This document shows, piece after piece, positions 45,610 through 56,960 of a stretch of DNA of 64,000 nt (position 1 is the stretch's first letter; the number at the start of each line of letters is the position of its first letter). The DNA is from Delphinus delphis (lineage: Eukaryota; Chordata; Mammalia; Artiodactyla; Delphinidae), in NCBI RefSeq assembly GCF_949987515.2, contig NC_082693.1:14690994-14754993 (forward strand), given 5' to 3'. The notes beneath the pieces were generated by a model, which searched no databases, was not told the DNA's origin, and worked only from the letters and a program-made list of their open reading frames with translations. Position numbers and translations under genes: made by a program.

Positions 45610-46480
45610 TCTTCATATGCAATACTTTTGTTTATAATTTATATTTTTATTAACACAAAGACATTGAAGCTTTAAGCAGGTTTTATCCATAATTTTCTGT
45701 CTCCTCATTTTGTTCCTCCCTTCCTCCTCTTTTCTTTTCTCATTCTCTGTATCAGTCTCTCTTCTTTCTCTCCTTCAGTAAATACCTCTATCCACAAATT
45801 TATGAAAGCAGATATAAGTTTTTGGTAGTCAGTTCCTTTGTAATTTCAATTAAAATAATCTTGTGAGGGGATTTTGTTTTTAAGCATTTAAAGACCCTGG
45901 ATGATTATTTAGTATTTAAGCAAAATTCAGAACAAAATGGCTGCATTCCTTTAAAACAACTATTCAGTTAAAGGATGAGTAAGTTACAATGATCCATTCT
46001 GCTGGGCAATAGGACAGCTATGTTATAAATAAACATGAATCTCCCAACCTTTTATGGAAGCCACTAGGTTTGGCTTACTCAATCACTTCTCTAGATAAAT
46101 AACTTGATAAGTAACAATATTGACATAAGCATTTTAATCTTTCTTCTGTTTCTGAGAGATTCTAACAGTCATGCAAAGGCTACTAAAAGTTTGAGAAAAA
46201 AGGGATTGAGAGGCAAACACATATGATTATATTTCTGATTTGATCTTTCTGAGTATGTGTTTAGTTAAACGCAATGGGGTTAGAAACTAAGATCTTTTAG
46301 TATTGCTCTAAGTATAAACTAACTTGAAAAATTATTGTATCTTCTCAATCAATTGTTCAGTAAACTCCTGCTCATAAGCTCTTTTTTCCCCATTAATTGA
46401 TCTTCCCATGGCTAGGGTAAAAGAAGAATAAAAGAAGTATAAGGTAGAAAACCTAACTCAAGATTTGTATAATCCAGTTA
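45610..46480. other. Stretch with no recognised feature
   Basis: AT-rich. No gene or repeat was assigned. Confidence 0.5.
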
Positions 46481-46490
46481 CATGGACCAA

Positions 46491-46525
46491 AAATACATAC
46501 ATACACAAATACATACATACATAAG
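46491..46525. repeat. (ACAT)n microsatellite, imperfect
   Basis: ACAT units with CACAA interruption, then (AGCA)n-like units up to about 46535. Confidence 0.85.
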
Positions 46526-48100
46526 CAAGCAAGTAAACAAGGCATTTGTTGTGATGCTCCTCACATTACCACAATCATCAGCTTATCCCTATTATGGGTG
46601 TCCAAAATTCTTTTTCTTTCTTAAACATCTTTATTGGAGTATAATTTCTTTACAATGGTGTGTTAGTTTCTGCTGTATAACGAAGTGAATCAGCTATTAT
46701 GTACACATATATTCCCATATCCCCTCCACCTTGTGCCTCCCTCTCACCCCTCTAGGTGGTGAAAAAGCACGGATCTGATCTCCCTGTGCTATGCAGCGGC
46801 TTTGCACTACCTATCTATTTTACATTTGGTAGTGTATATATGTCAAAGCTACTGTCTCAATTCGCCCAGCTTTCCCTTCCACCTCCCCGGGACCTCAAGT
46901 CCATTCTCTATGTCTGTGTCTTTATTCCTGCCCTGCCCCTAGGTTCATCAGGACCATTTTTGTTCTTAGACTCCATATATACGTGTTAGCATATGGTATG
47001 TTTTTCTCTTTCTGACTTACTTCACTCTGTATGACAGATTCTAGGTCCATTCACCACATTACAAATAATTCAATTTCATTTCCTTTTATGGCTGAGTAAT
47101 ATTCCATTGTATATGTGTGCCACATCTTCTTTATCCATTCATCTGTCGATGGACACTTAGGTTGCTTCCATGTCCTGGCTATTGTAAATAGTGTTGCAAT
47201 GAATATTGTGGTACATATCTCTTTTTGAATTATAGTTTTTTCTCAGGATATATGCCCAGTAGTGGGATTGTTTGGTCATATGGCAGTTCTACTTTTAGTT
47301 TTTTAAGGAACCTCCATACTGTTCTCCAACAGTGCAAGAGGGTTCCATTTTCTCCTCACCCTCTCCAGCATTTATTGTTTGTAGATTTTTTGATGATGGC
47401 CATTCTGACTGGTGTGAGATGATACCTCATTGTGGTTTGGATTTGCATTTCTCTAATGATTTAGTGATGTTGGGCATTCTTCCATGTATTTGTTGGCAAT
47501 CGTATATCTTCTTTGAAGAAATGTCCATTTAGGTCTTCCGCCCATTTTTGGATTGAGTTGTTTGTTTTTTTGATATTGAGCTGCATGAGCTGCTTGTATA
47601 TTTTGGAGATTGCACCTTTGTCAGGTGCTTCATTTGCAAATATTTTCTCCCATTCTGAGGGCTGTTTTTTCATTTTGTTTATGGTTTCCTTTGCTGTGCA
47701 AAAGCATTTAAGATTCATTAGGCACCATTCATTTTTGTTTTTATTTCCATTTCTCTAAGAGGTGGTTCAACAGGGATCTTGCTGTGATTTATGTCATAGA
47801 GTGTTCTGCCTACGTTTTCCTCTAAGAGTTTTATAGTGTCTGGTCTTACATTTAGGTCTTTAATCCATTTTGAATTTATTTTTGTGCATGGTGTTAGGGA
47901 GTATTCTAATTTCATTCTTTTACATGTAGCTGACCAGTTTTCTGGAACCAATTATTGAAGAGGATGTCTTTTCTCCATTGTATATTCTTGCCTCCTTTAT
48001 CAAAGATAAGGTGACCATATGTGCGTGGGTTTATCTCTGGGCTTTCTATCCTGTTCCATTGATCTATATTTCTGTTTCTGTGCCAGTACCATACTGTCTT

Positions 48101-49122
48101 TTTTTTTTTTTTTAACCAACAAGTTATATTATTTTTTATTCATGTTAGAATTTCTATCAGTGTTTGAACATTAATATTTAGAGAGTTTGTACATTTTTGC
48201 CTTCTGAGGTTTAAAATGAGAACCACACTAGGTCACAAATGGTAACTAATACACATTCCACAACTGCATGAAGATTCACTCAATCTCACTCTCTTAACAC
48301 TGTTAAACATTTTCTTCTCCTTGCTGTACTTTACAATGAAAAGTGTGCCCCACTCATGTCTCAGCAAAGTTCCAGACATTATGGATTCATCACATATAAA
48401 TTCTTTAAAAATATACTTCTGTCAAAAGACTTGATGACTACTATGTACACTACAAAAATAAATTTTCATATAAATAAATTATATGGCATACTTTTATCTT
48501 TGTAACTGAAATGACACAAACCCATTTCTGCCCAAATGGGCAGACAATGAGACCCAGTTTGAATATTTCCTTTAAACTCCTTACACTAAAACCTACCATG
48601 AGTTCTTAATGAAAATGTTATATACTCTGAACTATTTAACATTAGTAAGCACTCTATACAAATAAAAATTCTGTTCAAAGGTAAAACATAGCTGTAATAG
48701 TGTTTCCAATAGAAATAAAATCCCTGCATTTTTCTGTTATAAACTGGCATGACAAATACTGTAGGAAAACATTCTTATGATACAAAATTATAAATATCAG
48801 CAAAGATTTTTTTTTAAAAAAATTAAAACATCCAAATGAACAAACAAGACAGACAAAATAAAACTATTTTAAAAAAGAGAGAGAGAAATTCTGGTTGCCT
48901 GCCAGCCCCCGAGTTCTCCCTTTGCCAATGTGACTACTGGAGAGAGCTCTACGCTGTGCAGAAAGCAGGGTCCAGCCAAGCAGTCAGGCACCATGCAAGC
49001 TGGGCTCAGGAAAGGAGTGAGGGCACTCCTCGAGCCAGAGGGAAGCAGACCTCTGAATTTTGCATCATCTCTCTCCTGAATGCGGGATATTGAGTTTTCT
49101 GAGCAGAGCTGAGTGTTAGGTA
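48101..49122 (-). pseudogene. Processed retrocopy of an unidentified mRNA (3'-UTR-like), inserted in L1
   Basis: About 1 kb of non-L1 sequence interrupts the L1 with a ten-base target duplication ATACTGTCTT (48091-48100 and 49123-49132). On the minus strand it ends in a poly(A) (T-run to 48113), with AATAAA at 48135-48140, 22 bases upstream of the tail. These are the marks of a reverse-transcribed polyadenylated RNA. The 5' third (49122-48880) is GC-richer and the rest is AT-rich, like a long 3' UTR. I see no protein domain in any frame, so the copy is probably 5'-truncated before the coding region. The opening at 48869-49348 is a join of L1 and this sequence. The parent gene was not recognised. 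Confidence 0.82.
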
Positions 49123-49523
49123 ATACTGTCTTGATTACTGTAGCTTTGTAGTACAGTCTGAAGTCAGGGAGCCTGATTCCTCCAGCTCCATTTTTCTTTC
49201 TCAAGATTGCTTTGGCTATTTGGGGTCCTTTGTGCTTCCACACAAATTGTGAAATTCTCTGTTCTAGTTCGGTGAAAAATGCCATTGGTAGTTTGATAGG
49301 GATTTCATTTAATCTGTAGATTGCTTTGGGCAGTACAGGTATTTTCACAATGTTGATTTTTCCAATTCAAAAACATGGTATATCTCTTGATCTATTTCTA
49401 TCATCTTTAATTTCCTTCATCAGTGTCATATTTTTGCATACAGGTCTTTTGTCTACGTAGGTAGGTTTATTCCTAGGTATTTTATTCTTTTTGTTGTAAT
49501 GGTAAATAGGAGTGTTTCCTTTA

Positions 49524-49730
49524 TTTATTTATTTTTTTGCGGTACGCAGGCCTCTTATTGTTGTGGCCTCTCCTGTTGCGGAACACAGGCTCTGGACGCG
49601 CAGGCTCAGCAGCCACGGCTCACGGGCCCAGCCGCTCAGCAGCATGTGGGGTCTTCCCGGACTGGGGCACAAACCCATGTACCCTGAATCGGCAGGTGGA
49701 CTCTCAACCACTGCGCCACCAGGGAAGCCC
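49524..49730 (-). mobile_element. CHR-type SINE inserted in L1 ORF2
   Basis: Minus-strand copy with T-rich start, 'GCGGTACGCAGGCCTCTTATTG', and head end at 'CCACCAGGGAAGCCC'. The target duplication GGAGTGTTTCCTT (49509-49521) and GGAGTGTATTCTT (49733-49745) differs at two positions. Its tail is (ATTT)n-like and not pure A, suggesting some age. Confidence 0.94.
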
Positions 49731-50023
49731 TGGGAGTGTATTCTTAATTTTTCTTCAGTTTTTTCATTGTTAGTGTAAGGGAATGCAAAAGATTTCTGTG
49801 CATTCGTTTTGTATCCTGCTACTTTACCAAATTCATTGATTAGCTCTAGTAGTTTTCTGGTAGCATCTTCAGGATTCTCTGTGTATAGTATCATGTCATC
49901 TGCAAACAGTGACAGTTTTACTTCTTCTTTTCTGATTTGGATTCCTTTATTTCTTTTTCTTCTCTGATTGCCATGGCTAAAACTTCTAAAACTACATTGA
50001 ATAATAGCAGTGAGAGTGGGCAA
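49529..50023 (-). pseudogene. L1 ORF2 fragment: reverse transcriptase catalytic segment read into a SINE
   Basis: The minus-strand opening contains the RT active-site block '[17 protein letters not shown]' (FADD codons at 49895-49906), then '[21 protein letters not shown]', and runs without a stop into the CHR SINE ('[16 protein letters not shown]'). The frame upstream is broken near 50020. It shows that this copy once encoded a normal L1 reverse transcriptase. Confidence 0.88.
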
Positions 50024-51042
50024 CCTTGTCTTGTTCCTGATCTTACAGGATATGGTTTCAGCTTTTCACCACTGAGAATGATGTTGGCTGTTCGTTTGTC
50101 ATATATGCTCTTTATTATGTTGAGTTAGGTTCCCTCTATTCCTCCTTTCTGGAAAGTTTTTTATCATAAATTGGTGTTGAATTTTGTTGAAAGCTTTTCC
50201 TTCATCTTTTGAGATGATAGTATGGTTTTTATCCTTCAATTTGTTAATATGGTTTATCACATTGAGTGATTTGTGTATATTAAAGAATCCTTGCATTCCT
50301 TGGATAAACCCACTTGAACATGGCATATGATCCTTTTAATGTACTGTTGGATTCTGTTTGCTGGTGTTTTGATGAGGATTTTTGTATCTATGTTCATTGG
50401 TGACATTGGCCTGTAGTTTTCTTTCTTTGTGACATCTTTGTCTGGTTTTGGTGTCAGGGTGATGGTGGCCTCGTAGAAGGAGTTTGGGAGTGTTTCTCCC
50501 TCTGCTATATTTTGGAAGAGTTTGAGAAGGATAGGTGTTAGCTCTTCTCTAAATCTTTGACCGATTCCACCTGTGAAGCCATGTGGTCCTGGGCTTTTGT
50601 TTGTTGGAAGATTTTAAATCACAGTCTCAATTTCAGTGCTTGTGATTGGTCTGTTCATACTTTCTATTTCTTCCTGGTTCAGTGTTGGAAGGTTGTGCTT
50701 TTCCATGAATTTGTCAATTTCTTTCAGGTTGTCTGTATTATTGGCCTATATTTGCTTGTTGTAATCTCTCATTATCCTTTGTATTTCTTCAGTGTCAGTT
50801 GTTACCTCTCCTTTTTCTTTTCTAATTCTGTTGATCTCAGTCTCATCCTTTTTCTTGATGAATCTGGCTAATAGTTTATCAATTTTGTTTATCTTCCCAA
50901 AGAACTAGCTTTTAGTTTTATTGATATTTGCTATTGTTTCCTTCATTTCTTTTTATTTCTGATCTGACCTTTATGACTTCATTCCTTGTGTTAACTTTGC
51001 ATTTTTTTTGTTTTTCTCTCTCTAATTTCTTTAGGTGTAAGG

Positions 51043-51866
51043 TTAGGTTGTTTGAGATGTTTCTTGTTTCTTGAGGTAGGGTTGTATTGCTATAAATTTC
51101 CCTCTTAGAACTGCTTTTGCTGCATCCCATAGGTTTTGGGTCGTCATGTTTTCATTGGCATTTGTTTGTAGGTATTTTTTAATTTCCTCTTTGATTTCTT
51201 CAGTGATCTCTGGGTTATTTAGTAGTGTATTGTTTAGCCTCCATGTGTTTGTATTTCTTACGGATTTTTTCCTGTAATTGATACCTAGTCTCATAGCATT
51301 GTGTTCGGAAAAGATATTTGATATGTTTTCAATTTTCTTAAATTTACCAAGGCTTGATTTGTGCCTCAAGATGTGATCTATCCTGGAGAGTGTTCCATGA
51401 GCACTTGAGAAGATAGCGTATTCTGTTGTTTTTGGATGGAATGTCCTATAAATATCAATTAAGTCCATCTTGTTTAATGTATCATTTAAAGCTTGTGTTT
51501 CCTTTTTTATTTTCATTTTGGATGATCTGTCCATTGGTGAAAGTGGGGTGTTAAAGTCCCCTACTCGTATTGTGTTACTGTCGATTTCCCCTTTTATAGC
51601 TGTTGGCATTTGCCTTATGTATTGAGGTGCTCCTATGTTGGGAGCATCAATGTTTACAATTGTTAGATCTTCCTCTTGGATTGATCCCTTGACCATTATG
51701 TAGAGTCCTTCTTTGTCTCTTATGATAGTCTTGATTTTAAAGTGTATTTTGACTGATATGAGAATTGCTACTCCAGCTTTCATTTCCATTTGAATGGAAT
51801 ATCTTTTTCTTCCCCTCACTTTCAGGCTGTATGTGTCCCTATGTATGAAGTGCGTCCTATTTTCCT
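51043..51866 (-). pseudogene. L1 ORF2 fragment: endonuclease domain and linker
   Basis: The longest L1 ORF remnant in the window, open for about 275 codons on the minus strand. It starts in the endonuclease domain at 'HRDTYSLKVRGRKRY', holds the catalytic 'GDFNTPLSPMDRS' and 'SRIDHI' blocks, then the linker 'NTWRLNNTLLNNPEITEEIKEEI' and 'WDAAKAVLRGKFIAIQ'. It stops where a frameshift near 51040-51060 ends the frame. The first endonuclease segment is absent because the element was truncated on insertion. The residues upstream of 'HRDTY' come from flanking DNA. In other copies this domain nicks target DNA at TTTT/AA-type sites; this one cannot make a complete protein. Confidence 0.88.
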
Positions 51867-51869
51867 TCT

Positions 51870-52075
51870 CCTTGGCTACCACATTCAGTCATGTACTAAG
51901 TAAGAGTACTCAGTTTTACCTCCTGTGTGCTTTTGACTCTCTTCTCTTCAACTCCACTGTCATTGACTTCATTAGGTCATTATGATTTTAGGAGACAATA
52001 GTCATAACATCTCAGCTGCTCTCTCTCTCCCTCTCCTCTCTTCAAATTATTGGCAATGCTGCGTCCAACGTCCAA
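51870..52075. other. Short unassigned stretch
   Basis: T/C-rich sequence beyond the 5' break of the long L1. No gene was recognised. Confidence 0.5.
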
Positions 52076-52079
52076 CTTA

Positions 52080-52370
52080 CCTTTCAAAAATAATAATGTC
52101 ACGCTCCTACATAAGAACCTCTAATAAATTATCACTGCTCACAATATAATCAACACATACCTGCATAAATCTGGCTTTAATCTATTTTATTAACAATACC
52201 CATACCTGTTTTCTCTCCTTTCACGATAGCCAGTGTCCCTGCCATACTGAACATTTCCGCATCTGTCTCTTTTACACTGTTGTTACTTGGCATGGAGTAC
52301 TCTCCTTTCCTGCAATGCCTTTCCCTTTCCGTATTCACTGTGGAACATCTATTAATCCCTCAGAAGTTTC
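52080..52370. repeat. Ancient interspersed repeat, same family as 42540
   Basis: 'CTCTAATAAATTATCACTGC', 'CCATACCTGTTTTCTCTCC', 'TTACTTGGCATGGAGTACTCTCC', 'CAATGCCTTTCCCTTTCC' follow the repeat's known order (small-cell-like CCTGCC-TGGAA-GC pattern), diverged. Confidence 0.4.
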
Positions 52371-53685
52371 AAACTGGTAGACACTGAGCAGACACAGTAG
52401 ATGTTACTTGTTTGGATGGAACAAGTTCAAAAAGAAAACTAAATCTGAATGCCTTTAGATACATTTTTGCTCTCTAATGCCTTCAATCCCCACTATTACC
52501 AAGCATCTCATTTTATCCTGATTCACGCATTTATGCTACCTGATGAGCTTCTATATGCCTGTGTTTCCTTGCAATAGGGAGATAATAATTGTCTTTATAG
52601 CACTGGATGGCCACATTAGTTACCACAGAACAATATCTAGCACACAATAAGGCTAATTACTATTAGACAAAATAATACAGTAATTATTACTATTATTATT
52701 AAACTTTTATTGTCAAATGTATATTCTTACTGAACAATTTTCCAATTTAGGTTGACTCATAGTCCTGATTTATCCAGACTGTCTTGATTTTTAGCACTAA
52801 AAGTTCTACATCCAGGGAAATCTCTCAGTCCCAGACAAACCACAACAGTTGTTGGCCCTGCCAATATACCCAAATAGAATCAGTCATTTCCATCTCAGGG
52901 CTCCTTTTGTACAGTATTCACTTCTTTTTTTATATAACTTTATACATGTTTGTTGTTGTGTAACATTTGTCTGTTTCCCCAACTTCCAATTACTTACAAT
53001 TGTTTTGTGCCCTCAATTTCCAAAGCAATACCCTATATAAGGGAAAATATAACTAAAGGAACTCCATAGAAGAATTCAAGTACCAAATTATGAGCTGTTG
53101 GCCTGGAAAAATACATATTTGCTGAATAAATAGTTCTTTTAATGGGAGGACTTTGACAAGTAATCTGTTGATAAAATGGGGGAAGTGGAAAATTACTTGG
53201 GTTTATGTTCCTCCTGTTGATATGGAGTAAAACTGGGTGGACCTAATACCACCAGAGATTTTACCCCAAATTCATACTCTAGGCCCTAATGTATTAAATC
53301 CCCCCTAGACATATGAGTCATACATAAACTCTTCTTTCCTGTGTATTATATATTAATTAAATTTTGCTTTTACTGCAAAGAAACTGTACACCTTAAGATG
53401 ATGTATCCAAATTGTCAGATGCTTTTTCATTACTGATGACTTAAGTTTATTAGTTGTGTGGTTGAAAAGATTCCTGGAGAAAAAAACTATATATTTATAA
53501 TTCATATACATCAGAAGTATTTGTTAGAAAATATTGTGAAAGACTAATTTGTACAACTCAAGCTGCCAAAATTTGTAATATTAATGAAATACAACAATAC
53601 TGAAGCTAGGAGTAAGGCAAAATAATCACCTTTTTCTGCCAAACTTAGTCTGGGGGCAGAGAAAAATTTCCATACTTTTTTCTGA
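52371..53685. other. Stretch with no recognised feature
   Basis: AT-rich. No gene or repeat was assigned. Short openings at 52849-53040 and 53544-53729 have no motif. Confidence 0.5.
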
Positions 53686-53689
53686 GGGC

Positions 53690-53915
53690 AGGAAAGCACA
53701 GGAGTCAGGTCTGGAGATAATCCTGACATGAATGTGAATTTAAAGATTTACAAGCTATGTACCCTTCAAAATTTGATCATCTCAGTAGCTCATTTAGCTG
53801 TGAAACAGGAATAACATCTAACTGTACAGATTTCTGTGAATTAAATATCACTAATTAAGCATTTGCTATCTTAAATAACACGTGGCAGATCCTTGATAGA
53901 TTCCAGTAGTTCTTG
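53690..53915 (+). mobile_element. MIR SINE fragment
   Basis: Sense MIR order: 'AGTCAGGTCTGGAGATAATCCTGAC', 'ACAAGCTATGTACCCTTCAAAATTTG', 'CATTTAGCTGTGAAACAGGAATAACATC', 'ACACGTGGCAGATCCTTGATAG'. Confidence 0.6.
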
Positions 53916-54297
53916 CTGTAGTCATTTTATATGAATTTGTATTTCCAGTGTCTGGATAGATGTACATAACCAAAAGGTCACAAAATGTGCACTATGTTCA
54001 TATCCCTATATCTGTTTCAAATATCTAAATCATTAAAGGTATAACATATATTGTCAGATCTAAAATACCTGACAATTTAAATTTTAATTCTGACTAAGTT
54101 GTTTAAAATTTTGTATATTGGAATGAATTTGATACTTGGGAACAGTGAGGATTGAAAATGCTAGAGAATAGAAAGATGTCTAAGGGCATTCAAATTTAGT
54201 TTTGATTTTGCTTTTGAACTTGATCCATCCAAAAACAAGTTAGGTGTTTCCAATTTTTATTCATTAGAATGAATAAACATAACAATGGTGATTGTGG

Positions 54298-54421
54298 GGA
54301 AGTCGCTGGTGGTCCAGTGGTTAGGACTCGGTACTTTCACGGGGTTGAAGGAAGTTTCAATCCATGATCTCTGGCTGGGGAACTGAGATTCCACAAGCCA
54401 CGTGGCACAGCTAAAAAGTAA
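54298..54421 (+). mobile_element. Short CHR-type tRNA-derived SINE (older form)
   Basis: 'GGGAAGTCGCTGGTGGTCCAG', 'TGGTTAGGACTCGGTACTTTC', 'GGCTGGGGAACTGAGATTCC', ending in a short A-rich tail. A perfect target-site duplication AATGGTGATTGTGG lies at 54284-54297 and 54422-54435. The B-box-like segment is mutated. Confidence 0.93.
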
Positions 54422-54435
54422 AATGGTGATTGTGG

Positions 54436-56695
54436 TAACATATATCATGTTACAGATTAAAAGTGTATTAATTAGAGCAAATACCACCTTTACTTTCCCT
54501 GACACATTTGCAACTGATTAAAAGATATATACACGAATGAGAGAGACAAAGATCAAGATACACTTTACTTGATAAATTGGTGCATACATCTTCCATGTAG
54601 AGTTACAATGCTCTTCCTAATACTTCATTCTAGAATTCACTTACTCTACCAAACTGCAGGCCTCAACCTCATAGGAACAAAGCCCATCCTATTACAGTTA
54701 TCATACAGCAGGAAAACCAGATCACAATGTCTCCTCAGTACCTACAGAGCACTAAGTTAATAGCTCACCATTATTCCCTTGGCAGGAGGGAGTGAGAAAG
54801 TGTAGCAAAGATGAAGGTGTGCCGTCCAAGCTTTTCCCTCTTGGAAGCAGAATGGAAATTCTCCCCCCTTATGCAGATATAATTACTGGGGAATAAGTGT
54901 TTGCCCCTAATCATCTCTATGATATTATTTGTACATCAGTTGATTCAAAAAGGATGTCTTTTTTAGTAATTTTGCATGATTAAAGGCAGTTACTAGCACC
55001 AAAAAATATCAATATGATCAATTACTTACACTCATTTTTATACAATCCTAATTACGAAACAAAATAGGAAAACGGGGAGTTTCATAAACGATTTGAGGCT
55101 CTGTGCTCACTATAATGTTAAGAAAGTTTATTAAGTTTGTCCAAAAAATAATAGTAGTTTAGATAGCCCATAATTATGGTTTGCTCCCAGGACAAAATAT
55201 ATCAATCCAAAGCATACTGTTTGGGGAAGTTGAAGAAATAGTGTGAAAATTTCTATCAACCAGATAAAGGAGAGATAAGATCAGGGGGAGTGGATGAGAG
55301 GACTGATGTTCTTAAAGAGGGATGAGAACACCTGCCTTGTGTGCAATGTGGGTTTCTCATAAGTGCTGACACAGGCGAACACTCCAGGGATCAGGGGAAA
55401 CTGGTGATCTAGTAAAATACAGTCTTTAGCTAAAGGTCAAATGAAATTATACTGAAAACCTTGGGGATACTTTAAAGTGGGAGCTAAAGATGGGGGCTGC
55501 TCATTAGAGCTTGTGCTTAAATACCAGTTTCACTTTATCAGGGAAATTGTTCATTTGTGTGAAAATGTGACCTCTGTCAGTTTGCCAAGCAGGCTGAGCC
55601 CGGGGGTGATCTCAGGCTCACATGTGCTGGCAGAAGTTAAAGCTACCCGGGGACTACTTTCAAAGGACATTGCCAAGGTTAGCAGACCCAAAATCTGACC
55701 TTCCTCTTCTTTCTTTCCATTTATATCTGTTTGTAAAGTTCAAACAGTTCTTTTTTTTTTCCCAAAAAAGAAAGCGCTTCAAATGCAATAAAATGATAAA
55801 AGATTCCAAGGGGATGAAGCTATAAGAAGAGAAGGTAAAATAAAAATGTTTCATTTAGGAAGCCTGGTTATTTAGGGAAAGATAAGTCAGATAGCTTGGT
55901 AACAATTACCATATTTCTTAACCTAGACTAGATTTAGCCTTAAAATTTTATGGTGCTACCACCTTTTAACCAGAGGTAAGTATTATTGCTAATGTATTAA
56001 TGAAGAAAAAGAAGAGAGAGGCTTTTTCACATGATGTTTGTTATCCAGAGAAGCTAATAATTCAGAATTCTTTGAATTCTCCAAATTTACAGACCATCTT
56101 ATCACATATCCGTGTAAATTAAGCTACAAAGGAAAGGAGTGATGGGCTGAGATTTAATGGTATGGATATGTAATGATTAACAAAAAGTTGAATTGTAAAA
56201 ATCTATGTTAAGTACCTACTACATGCTAAGATTTTAATTTTTCTTTCATATCTCTATATGCAATTATTAGGTTTTTGAATATATCTACTTGCTTATTATC
56301 GGTCTCCACTTACTAGTGTATATTCCTCCAGAGAGAATGGATTTTGCCATATTAACTGCTGTATTCCCGACATCTAGAACAGTACCTGACACATTTTGTT
56401 TGTACTATTTCTACATAATACCTATTTGTACTACTTTACTCTTTCTTTACTGAATAAATACACAACAGATATGCTCATATATACAATCGTTTTAACAATC
56501 ACATGAACTAGTTATTTAAGAAATAACAATGTTGATGTTTACTCTCGTTAATGAGTGGTAAAAAATGTAACTATGATTTCTAATTGTATAGACTTCTCAC
56601 CTCAGTAGACGGCATGTTTATTTGTAATAGAGTGTTTTTATTTATGTTGTTAACATACAGCTCTGAACAATTTTCCTAGTATAATTAAAATTAGT
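54436..56695. other. Long stretch with no recognised gene
   Basis: Mostly AT-rich. A locally GC-richer patch at about 55470-55700 contains an opening of 73 codons (55477-55698) without any motif or splice context that I trust. The possible MIR-like segment at 55960-56000 is too weak to call. Confidence 0.5.
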
Positions 56696-56699
56696 TTGA

Positions 56700-56960
56700 G
56701 TCAAGTACTTTATTGGGAGCTTTGCATATATTAATTAGTCATATATATGTGGGAAGGTAAGGCTATTCTTAGCCTGAATCAGAAGAAATTTTCGGTACTC
56801 CACTATTTTTAACTTGCATAAATAGCAATTTCATGTGGTTCAGTAGAATATGACCTCCATTTTACAAGGGGTAACTGAGGTTTAGAGAAATTAAATACAT
56901 TGTACAAAGCCCAATACCAGTAAGCAATAAACATACGATCAGAACTTATAGCTAATTACA
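56700..56960 (-). mobile_element. MIR SINE fragment, antisense
   Basis: Antisense MIR: 'AGTACTTTATTGGGAGCTTTGCATATATTAATTAG', 'CCATTTTACAAGGGGTAACTGAGGTTTAGAG'. The middle is disturbed by about 60 extra bases. Confidence 0.6.

Larger units (their letters stand above)
46612..51866 (-). mobile_element. Long LINE-1 copy (most of ORF2 plus 3' end) hosting two later insertions
   Basis: The antisense 3' end starts near 46612 ('ATCTTTATTGGAGTATAATT'). After removing the insertions at 48101-49122 and 49524-49730 it gives about 4 kb of L1, ending within the endonuclease domain near 51866. The minus strand shows the RT catalytic FADD segment at 49895-49906, and the endonuclease blocks 'VGDFNTPLSPMDRS' and 'SRIDHILRHK' in the opening 51882-51043. 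The N-terminal endonuclease residues (the QETH block) lie outside the preserved part, so the copy is 5'-truncated. ORF2 is broken by stops and frameshifts in several places (around 47718, 50099 and 51000). Confidence 0.95.

Noticed and set aside
48869..49348. Minus-strand ORF of 159 codons
   Set aside because: It begins in L1 ORF2 and runs across the target-site duplication into the retrocopy, so it is a chance chimera.
46612..51866. Target-site duplication for the long L1 from the similar pyrimidine-rich flanks (near 46601 and 51866)
   Set aside because: The flanks agree only as C/T-rich sequence with many mismatches, so the match could be composition alone.
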